Below, piece by piece: positions 11,355 through 23,345 of a stretch of 64,000 bases of DNA. Numbering within the stretch: the stretch's first letter is position 1; every line of letters starts with the position of its first letter. The stretch is from Micropterus salmoides (lineage: Eukaryota > Chordata > Actinopteri > Centrarchiformes > Centrarchidae). Position numbers and translations under genes: made by a program. Location of the stretch: the NCBI RefSeq assembly GCF_014851395.1, contig NW_024040596.1:8496155-8560154 (forward strand), in the 5' to 3' direction. Below the pieces are notes generated by a model that did not search any database, had not been told where the DNA came from, and saw only the letters and a list, made by a program, of their open reading frames with translations.

Positions 11355-12098
11355 TGTTCCATCCTTCTTCTTCCTGGGCACCATCATCTCCCGGGACCTC
11401 AAGTGGGAGCTGAACATCACCTCCCTCACCAAGAAGGCCCAGCAGAGGATGTACTTCCTGCGGTAGCTGAAGAAGTTCAGCCTGCCAAAGTCAATGATGG
11501 TGCACTTCTACACCACCATCATTGAGTCCATCCTCACCTCCTCCATCACCATCTGGTACGCTGCTGCCACTGCCAGGGCCGGCTGCAGCGTATCATTCAC
11601 TCTTCAGAGAAGGTGATTGGCTGCAATTTTCCATCTCTTCAGGACCTGTACACCTCCAGGCGCGCAGGAAAGATTGTAGCTGACCCCTCCCATCCTGGTC
11701 ACAAACTGTTTCAGACATTCCCCTCTGGCAGGAGGCTGCGGTCACTGAGGACCAAAAGCCTCATTAACAAGGCCTGGGTCCCTCACAGACACTCCTTGCT
11801 TCCCTCTCTATGTCTTTGCACATGTAAATATTATTTAATTTCACATTACTGCACATATTTGTTTTTTGTTGTTAAGTGTTAATCGCTATTCTCCTATATT
11901 TTATTATATAAAATGTAATTGATTTTATTATTTTATTATTATATTTTGTTAATCTATTCCATATTTATATATTTCTACATTTATTTATGCCAGCTGTATG
12001 TTTGTCTACGTGTAGCACCTTATCTCCAAAGCAAATTCATCGTACGTGTAAAAATTACAATAAAGCATTTTCTGATTCTGATTTCTGATTCTGATTAT
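11355..12098 (+). mobile_element. 5'-truncated L2-clade LINE fragment
   Basis: Translation gives the C-terminal part of a CR1/L2-type reverse transcriptase protein. FLGTIISRDLKWELN, LTKKAQQRMYFLR, then HFYTTIIESILTSSITIWY are in one frame from 11371, broken by an in-frame TAG at about 11464. Near 11575 the frame shifts, and RLQRIIHSSEKVIGC and then the TSRRAGKIVADPSHPGHKLF motif continue in another frame to 11882. The catalytic palm lies upstream of the truncation. The 3' UTR ends with AATAAA at 12059-12064 and short TGATTC-type repeats (12070-12096), the typical tail of the clade. Dead copy. Confidence 0.9.
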
Positions 12099-12711
12099 CA
12101 CACAGAACTCATACTGGACACTAAGCTGATGAAACTCTATCAGGAAAGGCCACTCTTTTGTATGAATTCCAAAGATATTGTTTGGCTGTGTAAGAATTGT
12201 TCTTTGAAACATTCTAAAATTTACTAAAATTATCAACAGAATGTTAAACAGCCAGTGTGCACAAGGAGATACACACTATTTAACATCATCTAGAGGACAT
12301 GTTTAAAGGTTTTTACACAATCAACTTATCATTTATCAACAGTCTTGTCTTGGTGTTAGTATCTTGGTCACATGATTTGGTTAAATTTATCTGTTATTGT
12401 TTAGTCAGCCTGATCAAAAATCATCACAGAGGCGCAGGACATGCTGACCATGACATAAGTAATTACATATTACACATATTTATTTTCAATAAAAAAAATG
12501 TATAAATTAATTAAAGTATATATGAGTATTGTCTTAATATGCTGATGAAGAAAATGTGGTGTAATTGTGTTTGTGGCGTTTTTCAGCAACTTTTGAAATG
12601 TATGTATCCCACGAGATATGTTGTCAGGTTAGGGATAAAAAATGGTCAATGTGTGATATTGAAAATTTTGTTTTAAACTGGAGGAAATGTTAGTATACGC
12701 TGCATAAATAG

Positions 12712-13011
12712 TAGGGATGGGGGGGGGAAATAATTACAGCATAGTATCGCGATATTTTCCGTAGCAATATTGTATTGATACACAGATGTGAAGTATTGAT
12801 CTTTTAGTATATAAATTGTACATCAGAATTTTACTTTTTGGTACTATTATAATAAAATCAATTGCTTTTTCAGTCATGAGAAAAAGAGTTTTCCTTTGGG
12901 GACACAATTTGAAGTTGGGAAAAAAAATTTTTAAATCGCAATAATATCGTATCATGACAAAGGTATTATGATAATATCGTATTGTGGGGCCTCTGGTGAT
13001 TCCCACCCCTA
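12712..13011. mobile_element. 300-bp palindromic MITE, probably hAT-type
   Basis: The ends are TAGGGATGGG.. at 12712 and ..CCCACCCCTA at 13011. Inside lie AT-rich arms with CGATATT and ATCGTATTG motifs in inverted order, and a GGGGCCTCTGGTGATTCCC block near the right end. These are features of an abundant teleost MITE as I remember it. Flanks read ATAAATAG and ATAAACAC, agreeing at 6 of 8 positions, as expected for an old 8-bp hAT-style duplication. No coding capacity. Confidence 0.75.
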
Positions 13012-13250
13012 ATAAACACATATTATCATGCGCAGGTATGAAGATTATGACAGTAGTACAGAAAGTGTATGAAACCCATGACCAAAATATTCTGACATTC
13101 TGTCACTGTGCTACTTACGGATAGAATATTAACGAAACTATATATATATAATAATATTAACGATAAAAGTATTGCCCTTTTTGCTGGGGACCCCCTGGAA
13201 CCCCCTCAAGGACCCCTGGGGGTCCGCGGACCTCACTTTGAGAACCACTG

Positions 13251-13570
13251 TGATCGAGGACATCCCATCCCATCAGACTCATGAAGATGAGGAAATCATG
13301 AGATTGAGTCAGCAAGTAATGGTAGCTCTTCTGAGAAGGAGGAGGAGGAGGACATGGATCAAAAGTCCAAAAAAGCCAAGGGATTTAGGTGACAGTGCTT
13401 TTATTGAGGGCCATTGATATGTGCAATCTTGAAGAAAGTGCAATCCATAATAATTATAGTGTAAAACACCCAAGCATTAACTTGCAATTTCAATAGAACT
13501 GGAAAGGAATAACATATTGATGTAATATGATGACTGGTTATCATCATATGAATAGTTGTGATATTTACTA
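13251..13570. other. non-genic sequence with an acidic-coding-looking patch
   Basis: Just outside the hAT end, 13303-13393 reads in one frame as HEIESASNGSSSEKEEEE followed by a basic tail and stop (TGA after KGFR). An upstream stop at 13294 and the purine repeat make it more likely a low-complexity patch than an exon. Confidence 0.2.
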
Positions 13571-13815
13571 AAGGTAGCACGCTAACCAGCTAACTTTAGT
13601 CTGGACCTGCCTGCAATGCCACTTGGAGTCACTATGGTGTTCAGTACCTGTATGAGCAATCTACAGTACCTAAAACTGTTGATTTTTAATTTTAAGATCT
13701 ATATACACAGAATAGCATAGTTATGGTACAGGTGTTTTGCGAGGACTGTACTTTGATTGAAATGATGAAATCATTTTAAAAACTAGTTTGAAAGTGGTTC
13801 TGACAAACAAGAATG
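13571..13815 (+). repeat. diverged direct duplication, unit A
   Basis: Blocks TAGCACGCTAACCAGCTA, CTGCAATGCCACTT, GAGTCACTATGGTGTTCAGT, TTTGATTGAAATGATG and TTTGAAAGTGGTTCTG recur in the same order at 14046-14545, with divergence and spacing changes. The origin of the unit is not recognised; copies of an unknown interspersed element are as likely as a tandem duplication. Confidence 0.55.
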
Positions 13816-14045
13816 TATCACTTCTCTTCATGAAATTAAACATTAAAATGTTAACTATTTTGACCTTAATAGGGCAACGTATCCTGGGAGATACAACCCA
13901 TAAAATCTGAAATAAACAAAATATTAAAAATATTTTTTTTGAAATGTTTTACTTATAATAAAAATAAAAAAGTTATAACATTATAGTATTTTTTGCAACT
14001 CATTTTCCACTTCTGCCTGCTGAAGGGCTAAATAAAGCTACAAAA
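13816..14045. other. AT-rich spacer between duplication units
   Basis: It is A/T-rich with runs of A and T around 13920-13975. No gene or signal is seen. Confidence 0.4.
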
Positions 14046-14545
14046 GTTAGCATGCTAACCAGCTAGCTTCCCCTATCTGCTAATACCACTTTGTACTTAA
14101 ACAGGTGATAGTGAGTCACTGTAGCATTCAGTCTGCGCTCAGTCCGATATGATAGGATGGAGAATCAGTGCTACCCCCAAAGCCAAGAAACCATGCAAAG
14201 AAAGAAACAAGAAGCAAAACAAGAGGCAACATTGGCGTTGCTTTCCACCACTGGAGACAGCTCTTGGCATGTAAAGGGATGAAGTTTGATGCTGAACTTG
14301 CATTGTTTCTTCTAGACTAATAACTAAGCTGTTACTACTAATGTTTGCTATTTAGCGATAGCTTGTAAAGGTAGCTAACTGTATGACGTTACTGACATTA
14401 CTGTTTGCTAAGTTAGCTCTTTGTTGAAAGAAAGAAGGACCTATACAAGGGACTGTGCATTTCCTTTGATTGAAGATTGATGACAAAAACTATAAAATAA
14501 AAAAATACATTTTGGAAAAGAGCTTGGAAGTGGTTTTGGCTCTCT
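14046..14545 (+). repeat. diverged direct duplication, unit B
   Basis: The partner of unit A: TTAGCATGCTAACCAGCTAG, CTGCTAATACCACTT, GAGTCACTGTAGCATTCAGT and, at the far end, TTTGATTGAAGATTGATG and CTTGGAAGTGGTTTTG. The offset grows from about 475 to about 710 bases along the unit, so B carries roughly 235 extra bases, or A lost them. A 41-codon frame (14157-14282) lies in the extra part. Confidence 0.55.
14157..14282 (+). other. small open frame of unknown nature, 41 codons
   Basis: The frame starts MENQCYPQSQETMQRKKQEA and ends at TGA 14280-14282. A second ATG overlaps that stop (ATGA at 14279-14282) and opens 13 more codons. The Gln/Lys/Glu-rich make-up looks protein-like, and one frameshift would join the two. 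It may be a scrap of a transposon protein. There is no known homologue that I can name and chance is a strong alternative. Confidence 0.2.
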
Positions 14546-17500
14546 GTATTCAAGACCTGTTCAATCTTGTACCAGTCACAATGGGCAAAGTACAAGGGTT
14601 TGACAGGCAGCTGCCGGCCTTTTCTTTTGTCTTTGAAACTTGGCAACGAATAAGGTATTTCTGTAATTCCATTGTAAAGTGGTGAGACATAAAGAAATTG
14701 TGGCTTTACAGCAAGTTAAAAGAAAATAATGTTGAATAAATGCTACCTCGGAAGCTGGCTGAGATGCTGATAATAGTAAACCTGACATCTAATATGTGGC
14801 CCTAGCATATAATAATATATGACATATGAAATACAATTATAAGGTCTAGATTTGCTCTATATTAAAAGTGCCCTGATATAACTTCTGCTGTGATATGGTG
14901 AAATGACAAACAAATTGTTCTTGCTATGATATGTAATATATGATAAAACCTACTGTATAGTGTTTTCATACTGAATTCACCATCAAAGTCCATTATTATT
15001 ATTATTTAGTGAATAAAACCACGGGTTCACAAATATTTCCAAAAAACAAATGTAGTTACATCATCTGTACTGAGTTCATAATGTGAGTACCAGATCAAAG
15101 ATGTGCATGGGATGACATTAGTGTCACTGTACATATGACTGCTAAACTAAGAAATGAGATCTTTTATATATTAAACATGCAATGTAAAACCTAACAATAA
15201 AGTATAATAACATGGTTGAAATATGTACTCTTTCATGTTAAGCGCAGAGACAGAATCCCTGTCAGTAAAAATTAAGAACTTAAAATGATTAGGATTTAGG
15301 AAAGGGCACGCCAATTCTGGTCCAAGAAAGGCCAGTCATTTTCTCTCAGTCTGTACTTCATGCTACAAAAATAGCAGGTATTGTATTTGCTGTGAAGACA
15401 TGTACAAAGTCAATAAGACGCACAAAGGAAGGTTTCCTTTCTTAACCAGTTAATCCCGCACACTGCCAAGAATGGAATATATAAATAGAATGCTACAAAA
15501 GAAATCAAGCCCTTCCTTAAAAAGGCCAGTAAAGCCATATTCTGATATATCTTATGGATGCATTCATTATCCCATTTAAGGATTTTAATAATTGATTAAG
15601 TATTAGCAACAGCTTAACCTTTATATAAGTCATACTGCATCACTAAGCCACATTACCTTTTTAAATTAGATGCATTCCTTGCTAAAGAAAAACAGTCTAA
15701 AGATCCTTTTACAAAAGACAGCCTGACACTGCACTGTATGATTGCATTACATCAGTGGAGATTTATTTGATTACAACCTTGTAAATGAGTTGAATATTCA
15801 GTTAGCATGCATCTCTCAAGTCATGGCGTAAACCAAATTGTCTATAACATCTCAGCCAATTAAGTTTGCTCACAAAAGTCAACCTTATGGAACATATAGA
15901 CATTTTTTAGGAAACAGAGTTTAAGTCACATGCAAAACAATCAGACCATGATGCAATTAGTGAACCATATGTTGACTGAGTAAACACTGTATTTTTTTCA
16001 CTTATGTACAAGTAGGTAATCTGTATGGCCTTAGTCTGAAATGAAAACAGCAGGGAAATGTTTTCAACGTGACTTTAAGTCCCAGAAAGGCAACAAAGTG
16101 CTTCTAGTGCTTCTAATCTCGCGGTGATGCCAATCTTCAAGATAGAACTCCTTGTTCTTTAGTAGAGAGCCAGGTCAATGTCAAAAGACAATTTACAGGT
16201 CACTCCAGTTGACATACATTTGTGAACTGGAGTCATGTTTATCAAGCATCTAAGAATCTCTTTTAGGAATCCAGCTCTTTTAAGAATCAGGCTGAGGATT
16301 CCTGCCTCAGACATGGGAATGATAACAAGATAGAGATGCAACAGCACGGCATGAGCTGGGACTTGTATCTATACATACACACAGAATCTACATCTCCAGA
16401 CTCTGACCAGGGTGCCCCACTATGACATGAATCTTTCACAGCTCCTACTTCACAGTACAACCCACAATTCAAAGGCTCTTTCATTGGAAGCAATTCGTGT
16501 TGTACTGAGAGGCTCTTAATGCCAGAGAGACAAGACAGAATCAGTTACAGCCAAACAATTCCTGCAATATCTGTACTGTGTTCAATAGCATTGTAATTCT
16601 CTGACTCTCTGATCTCTTGCCAATGATCCATGAAATATTTTTGAATCCTCAAACATAAGTGGAGCTTGGAGGATAAAAGCGTTTTCAGGCGTGAGCACCA
16701 AGATGAATGGCTGTTCTATTGTTGGAGCTGACTTTCTTCAGAGCTACTATACAGCATCCAGCACGAGAAGCAAGTAAATGCAAAAAACATTCCTAGCGTT
16801 GAGTACCAGTAGAGGTTTTTCTGCCTGACCTGAGATGATTTCTTACATGCGTCTTTAGGCTCTGATCGGAATTAAATTTATTTTGACCTGGTTTCAACAA
16901 TTTGTCAGTACAAGACAGGCTGACTTCAAAGCAGTTGCACGACAACCTATTAACCTAACATATTTGATTAACATACTATACTTAATCAAATAAGGTAATA
17001 TTTTGTACATGAAAAAAAAGGCATCAGGGTGAGGGATTGAAGTAATCCAAAATGCTAAAATAAAGTCAAGAACTTGAATACAGTGAGTGTGAAAGCAAAA
17101 CACATTCTTCATACTCAAATTCTTTTTACACCACTATAATACAATAAGAAAATGTGCTATTGACTGTGATGGTCTAGTAATAAAAAATCTATGCATTTAT
17201 TCTGAAATGAACTCTAACCTGATTATTCATCAAAGTGGCCACAAGGAAGTGCCCCTCGCAGCACAAACTGAAAGCTGGAGTCACAAGTGAAAAAACGCAA
17301 AAGGAAAGAAACACATTTCAACCAATGTTATTTCATTGCGACTTGCATTGTATGCAACAATTTCACATTAGCAATTACTAAGTCAGGGAAACACGCCACA
17401 TGGGCTACGTTTTCATGTGAAACACCAACCCTTTCTCGTGTAAAACCGCTGGGTAGCCCTTTAGAAAAAAATTTCAACGTGACAAACATTATGTCAGGTA

Positions 17501-17904
17501 ATGTAGCCTAGATGTAGCATAAAGAGCGACAAATTCTGCAGAGGGAGGTGGTCAGGGAGGATGTTTGAGTCAAACAAACACCGGACTGGTATTTGTTTCC
17601 TGTATGAAACCAACAGTCAATGTTGACAAATTTTTAACTTAATTGAAATTCTCCTAAAATATAGATAGTTTCCTGTATTTCTTATATAACTTAGTTACAT
17701 AACTTAGCTTTGGTTTGAGAGGTTGGACATGATGATACATTGTGATTAGACATAACTGGATGCTTATAACTTCAGTCATATACAGTGATTACAGAGCAAT
17801 TTATGTTGTGTTAAAGGCTTATTTAGATGCTTGCTGTTTGATAGGGTGACAAAATAATCTGATCATCCACTGATTTCCCATTTGCATTTTGCGTGAAAAT
17901 CGCA
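14546..17904. other. long AT-rich non-genic stretch
   Basis: I see no gene, no clear repeat and no simple-sequence tract over 25 bases. The ORFs present are short and compositionally random. The section 15600-16700 has a smooth, repeat-free texture that could include conserved non-coding DNA. Confidence 0.4.
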
Positions 17905-18010
17905 TGCTGTCCCCGGTACCGGGGGAGTCTATGATATTAAACCTATCCTAACTATAAGTAGTTTTGGTGCCTAAACCTAACCAAACTGTGAGCATTTCAC
18001 AATATTAAAC
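17905..18010 (+). repeat. fish repeat with CCTAAACCTAACC motif
   Basis: The sequence GTCCCCGGTACCGGG, ATATTAAACCTATCC and TTTTGGTGCCTAAACCTAACC is a block I recognise from teleost interspersed repeats. A related but different block with AAACCTAACC occurs at 29930-30110. Class unknown. Confidence 0.45.
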
Positions 18011-18889
18011 ACATGTTTTATTTTGAAAGTTTAACAGGACATTGCATATTTACTGTTGATAACATGACTGTGGAGCCCTGCACATTCAGAAATGACGCTA
18101 TGGGTTCTTGACCAAGCAACCATATGTAACAACTTGACAGTGAGAACATGAAACACAAACACTGGCACTACATCAACTTTAATACAACCTTCCAAATCTA
18201 CATTTATTTACATAAAGGCACTCAAACCTGACAACTTAGTATTCCCTCTGTATAAAAAAAAAAATTCACTGATATGTAAAACCTCTATCCACCTGATAGT
18301 GGATAGGAGTTGAAAACTTTCTAGGTATGTTGTGTATAGGTTCTGACAGGAGCTGTGCATCAGCAGACCGCTCTGTCTGACCTTCCCTGCTGTTGAGCCC
18401 ATTACGCTTCAATTAACGACAGTGGCCTGCTGTGACCAGAAGGAACAGCTGCTGGGCCCACATGGTGGTAATTCAATGAGACTCCCAGACAAGGGGACAC
18501 AAAACTTGATCCACCAATCAGACACACCTATGCACAAGGGGATACAAATTTACTCTGCTGTATTGGGCTTTGAGAGAGAGGAGCGAGAACCGTGACCTGG
18601 ACTCCACGATGCTCTTGCAGTGTGCGAGAGTTAGTTGGAAATATTGCTGAGCTTCGCCATATGGGTAATTCGATTTCACTTGCAACAAAAAATCTGATTA
18701 GTTGCTATGCTCTCATTCTAATGGATCCTCAAAGTTCAAGTCAAAGCACTGCAGAGATTCTTTTCAGTTGTGTATTTACAATCATTTGAGTGGGTGATTA
18801 TGGTCTTGTCTACTAAAAGGGGCGTACTACATAGTCCTCTTTTAAACACATATAATACAACTTCATGCAATTAAGGCTGTGCATGGTTA
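18011..18889. other. non-genic sequence with promoter-like motifs
   Basis: A CCAATCA box at 18514 is followed by GC-mixed sequence, and a 65-codon plus frame spans 18592-18789 (VRELVGNIAELRHMGNS). No splice sites of quality flank it, so it is not called a gene. Confidence 0.25.
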
Positions 18890-19290
18890 GATTACTGGAC
18901 AGGGCTGGGCTGGAACAAAAACACGGCCCTGGCATTTTAGCCCCAGGCAGCCATCAAAATCGTGTGGTATGTGCCGTAGATATGTGTATGAGTGCAAGTG
19001 AATCAGTGTAACCTATTTGCACTAATTTACTGACTCCATGGTGATCAGAGGTGGCCATAGAGTACACAACTCATACTCAAGTACAAGTAGCCTACAAGTC
19101 ATTTTCACAGCAGCGATAGATTAGCCAACGCAATGCTGACAAAATAACCTCACTACCATTACCAAAGGGCGTCACTTTGAATTGAAAAGTGGTGGGGACA
19201 GGGCTCAGATTAGGGGTATGACGAAACACTTGAAATGTGACATTGCACAAGATTGGGGTCATGACAACAAGACAAGAATATATTTTAATA
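18890..19290. repeat. mosaic of fish interspersed repeat fragments
   Basis: Three pieces resemble known teleost repeats: CAGGGCTGGGCTGGAACAAAAA (18900-18921), AGAGGTGGCCATAGAGTAC with ACTCAAGTACAAGTAG (19046-19090), and GAATTGAAAAGTGGTGGGGAC (19178-19200). The 104-codon minus frame at 19092-19406 is a by-product of the last one. Borders are not resolved. Confidence 0.45.
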
Positions 19291-19875
19291 CTATTTTGAA
19301 AAAATATTGATGAAATATACGATTGGGGGTCTGAGGTTTCTCCCCAACAAGATTTTGAGCATTTAACACTTAATGTCCTGCATTCTGGAGACATTTTCTC
19401 AGCCAATTTATAGTGGAAATGTCTTTATTAATGTAAAGAGAAACACAAAATTTAAGTGGCATGTGACAATTGAGAATATATATATAAGAATAAGAATACT
19501 GATAAATACTTTAGAATAATGCAAATATAATTTGTATTTATTGGCCTAAAATAGTCCTTCTGGTTGTTTCCTCTGCTTCATAATTTAAATCCCTACTGTG
19601 CTTGGGCACTTGGACCCTGCCAGCTGCCATTACTACACACAGAGAGAGACAAACACAGACATGGTGAAGGAAGATTGATTCAGCATAGAGAGTGATGCAG
19701 AGTGAAACTGTAAGTTGTTGTTAGTGACTGTATTTTATCTGTCACACTGCTGAGCATTTAGTTGTCTATGGAAAACACTAGTGTTGATAAAGGGAACGCC
19801 ATTAATATTACCTATCTCTACTAGCCTATTTCAAAACAATATTAGTCCCCATAGAATGTTGTTGTCAGTGAAAAC
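19291..19875. other. non-genic sequence
   Basis: Ordinary AT-rich sequence; nothing recognised. Confidence 0.35.
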
Positions 19876-19995
19876 TAAGGGCCCGTGTCCACCAAAGCGT
19901 TTTTTATGAGCTGAAAACGGCAGCTGCTGTTCTGAAAACGCCTAGCTGGGAGCGCTGGGGTGCGCTTTGGAGGCGCAGCGTTTTTTTTCTACAGC
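19876..19995 (+). mobile_element. Harbinger-like end, left terminus only
   Basis: TAAGGGCCCGTGTCCACCAA followed by AGCGTTTTTT has the same layout as the left end of the element at 27025 (TAAGGG..GTGTCCA..AGCATTTTTTT). CpG-rich GCGTTTT and GGCGC motifs continue to about 19990. No matching right end could be found in the next 1 kb, so it is a fragment or a longer element whose other end has decayed. Confidence 0.5.
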
Positions 19996-22959
19996 CGTCA
20001 CTTTCATGCTGCTGCTTCTTCAAATCCATTCTACTCAGCTCATTTATATAAGTTGAACTTCATTCCTTGTTTTCACTGCTCGCACCTGCTGCACTGCCGT
20101 GACACAGCGAGGTAAAGAAAGCATTTTAGGATACCTGCTGCTCAGTTGTGTCTTTGTGCTCACATACTGTCACTAAAAAGCTGCTTTTTAAATGAATGTT
20201 CATCATTTGTTCACCTGATGCTTTTAAAGGCATCATGCAGTCTTTGTTGCAGCGTTGAATAACAGTTACACTGACACTATGTTGTTATAACACTTATAAC
20301 AGAGTTATCTGACATTTATGCAAGGCTAGCTACCTACAGTAATGTTAAAATTAACAAGGCAGTGTTAGCAGCTCTTTGAATCCTGGTCAATGAGAGAAGC
20401 TAGCTAGCTGTGGTACAAGTGCCAAATCTGATTCAAAAATGGACTGGACAAAATTATTGTTTTTTCATCTGCATGTATTACATAAGAGAGTTGATCTACA
20501 GGAGGAAACATATCTGAAAGCAACACAGTATGACTGAGAGCTGCACTGACTTAAGTTCTGTTGAGTTTTAGATTTTGAATTGTCACCTGCCACCTGAATG
20601 TTGTGTTTCCCTTTGCATGAACTAAAACATTTCCACCAAAAATAGATGCAGGAAAAACAGAAATTTGGGCAGAAAAATTCAGCAGAATGCAGGAAATTAA
20701 GTGTTTGATGCTCAAAATTTTATGGAAATTTTAATGTTTTTAATTTTAATGTAACATTACAGTAATTTTGTTCAACAAAGGAGAAATGGAAGAAGAGATT
20801 ATGTTTGTCGCTTATTATTCTTTATTTAACATCTTGGCTTCTTCACTAGTTGTTGACATAAGTGTAGTTCTAATACAGTAACTAAAGATGCGAGTGCAAA
20901 GATTTTGCAAGCGCAAGTTACGCATACTCTAGGGTATAAGCCCCCCAGTCTTTCTATTCTAGTGACATCCCTGATATACAGTATAAGTGATTAAAAACAG
21001 TTCCTGTTTCTATCATACAGCCGCAAGAAGGATATGTGCACTCCATTTATGGTCTTGTAGACTGTAGAGGAATGTGCTGTGCAGAATGACACATGTGTCA
21101 AACAGTACTCATACCTTTACTGATTGGTTAAGTGCTGCTGTATACGCAATAGAGTGTGAAATGAGAGATCAAAACTGATAATCAAGCCAAAAGACACGCA
21201 TCTATAACACAAGGGTTTTTACTCCATCAAGTGGTTGTGCAAAAAGTCACCTTGAAACTTTGTGCTTAATGCAACACCAAATCCTGACAATGCAATTAAC
21301 ATGAAAAATGTGAAACAATATGTTTGTGTAGACAGGGTTTCCCAGAGTCCCCTAACAATGCCCACACCTTATCTGTAACTTCACCAGGAGTCTTGGAGAA
21401 TGTAATTACACCAGGACGCACCAGCCTGGGACAGTGCTGTTGGCCTGATTGGATCTCACCTTGACTTGACCTCTTCGACCTGGGGTGACTGAAACAACTG
21501 TCTACATCTCGATGAGGAACAATGCATTAGTTAATCAACTGATAAAAACTCCAGATAAAAGTGTCCTAATCCCATTAGAGCTGGAAATAACTCTCCACTC
21601 TCTGCTGGCAGTTTTACTGTTGCAAAGGATGTAGTTGTACCATCCTATAGAGCCAGTATCCTTCACTATGGGTTGGCTTCTTAATGAGCAACTTTCTTTG
21701 AATGTGGAGTCAGCCGAGCGTGCTCAGAGGACAGATAGACACAAATATGAAATTTTGTTAATCTTATCTGTGTTGTCCTGTGTAGGTCATCTGAGAAAAC
21801 TATAGTTCTATGTGTGCATCCATATACATAAAATGGAGGGTCTATTCTTGAGTTAAGTGCAATGTTCTTGTTTGTACTTTTTACTTCTTTGCCCCTACAT
21901 ATAACACACCTTACCAGTGCTACTGCACACCACCGTCAGGGATGAAGGTGTTGCTTGCAAAAGACAATTTAAGTGGAAAAAATATCAACACATCTACACA
22001 TTTATCCCAACCGCAAACACCCAAAGCCTCATCAGAGCTGCTGTAATTGCACTTGTTAGGTGTGCAAATGCTTTGATTTCTTTTTATTGCCACCACATGT
22101 TCATAACAAATATTTGTTTAAAGTAATTAGCAAAACCCTGAGCCAGTTACATTATCTTATAAAAGTAATTTAAACTGGCTTCAACCACCGAACAGTTTTG
22201 GGGCTTTTTGTAACAATGAGTTTAGTAAAAAAAAAAAAAAAGACACACTTTCCAGCTTTAAGGTGTATAAAATAACACCTGGGATCAGCGTGTAAGAGGG
22301 TACAAACAATTAATTTCCGGAAAATAGAACCATCCTGTCACTGTTAGTAGATGAGGCCTGAATGCTCTCTGGGGGACATTACCAGCATGTGACTGATCTG
22401 TCTGACAACAGTTTACAGTATGAGGACAGGACTGTCTTTGTCTCTTTGAATCTACTCAGACCTTCGGTAGCAGAGCATTAAGACAGCTCCTTCACACAAC
22501 TGTCACATTTGAATAAATGAATCTGAGACAGGAGATGTAGTCTTGGATCAACACTCACTAACCAAAAACTGATGCACTGAATAATGCATTCCTCATAACA
22601 ACAATGTGCCGCAAAGACATGTGAGACAGAGTAGGGGAGGGCACTGCCTGCTGTGAATTAGATGGTAATTGAAAACTTGACAAGTAACACCGCTCTCAAT
22701 CTCGCAAAAATTTTGAAATGCAGAAACTGTAGAATATTAGATAACTGTCTAATGTTAGACAACTGTAAAAATAGGTAATACCACTATATAGAGCATTGTA
22801 TCATGTGACATTTTTTTTATAATGACTAGCACTTTTTCCCAACCAAATCAGTCCTTCACAGATAGAACTGATGAAAGTCAGTGAGCTCACAAAGAGCATA
22901 TTTTAAAAAATATCTCTTCAATTCAACGTTTAAAATAAGACATTGGATTGTTTTCCTGA
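19996..22959. other. long non-genic stretch
   Basis: Mostly unique AT-rich sequence. It includes an A-run at 22229-22241 and a small local duplication, TTAGATAACTGT / TTAGACAACTGT, at 22737-22765. No gene. Confidence 0.35.
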
Positions 22960-23345
22960 TCTCCAGCAAGTTACAATTTAAGAACTTTGGAGCCCTGACT
23001 GTGAAATACTCCAGTGCTCTCTGTCTCCAGCATGGGCCTGGTGGAAGTGAACAACAAGAGATCAGCAGACCTTAGGCTACAAACAGAAATCAAAGGGCAG
23101 AAGGTGCAAGGCAGACATATGCCTGAAAGTCTTTAAAATTAATTCTATGAGCAAAACCAAACCAGTGAAGACAAGCCAGTATGGCAAATGTGCTAACATT
23201 TTCATGATCCAAGTACCATCGCAGCTGTGTTTTCTATAAGCTGCAGGCAGTCAGTTAATCTGAAGCAGTCCGAGAATGAAAAGCTGCAGTAATCTAATTG
23301 TGGGGAGACAAAGTAATCATTAAGAGTTTGTGCGTCCTTGAATGT
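22960..23345 (+). repeat. widespread fish interspersed repeat (LINE-like untranslated region)
   Basis: Landmarks are TTTAAAATTAATTCTATGAG, CCAGTGAAGACAAGCCAGTA, TTTCTATAAGCTGCAGGCAG and GCTGCAGTAATCTAATTGTG, in that order. They follow a repeat that I know from many teleosts (the 'GCAGTAATCCAGTC' repeat). It is non-coding; whether it belongs to an RTE-type LINE or another class is uncertain. Confidence 0.65.

Larger units (their letters stand above)
10731..13250. mobile_element. hAT-type terminal sequences bounding a nested island
   Basis: The right end GTCCGCGGACCTCACTTTGA followed by GAACCACTG (to 13250) is a classic hAT terminus (CAGTGGTTCTCAAA.. when reversed). The left candidate starts CAGTGGTTCCTATTTGGGTC at 10731. 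The two ends share CAGTGGTTC, then diverge. The 8-base flanks (TTGTTTTC and TGATCGAG) do not match, so they may be one old element or the ends of two related ones. An L2 LINE (11355-12098) and a MITE (12712-13011) lie between. No hAT transposase is detectable inside. Confidence 0.45.

Noticed and set aside
18592..18789. 65-codon plus frame with VRELVGNIAELRHMG
   Set aside because: Possible acceptor at its start is weak, no donor or domain follows, and length is within chance.
19092..19406. 104-codon minus frame
   Set aside because: It overlaps recognised repeat fragments (the AAAAGTGGTGGGGAC repeat) and has no domain.
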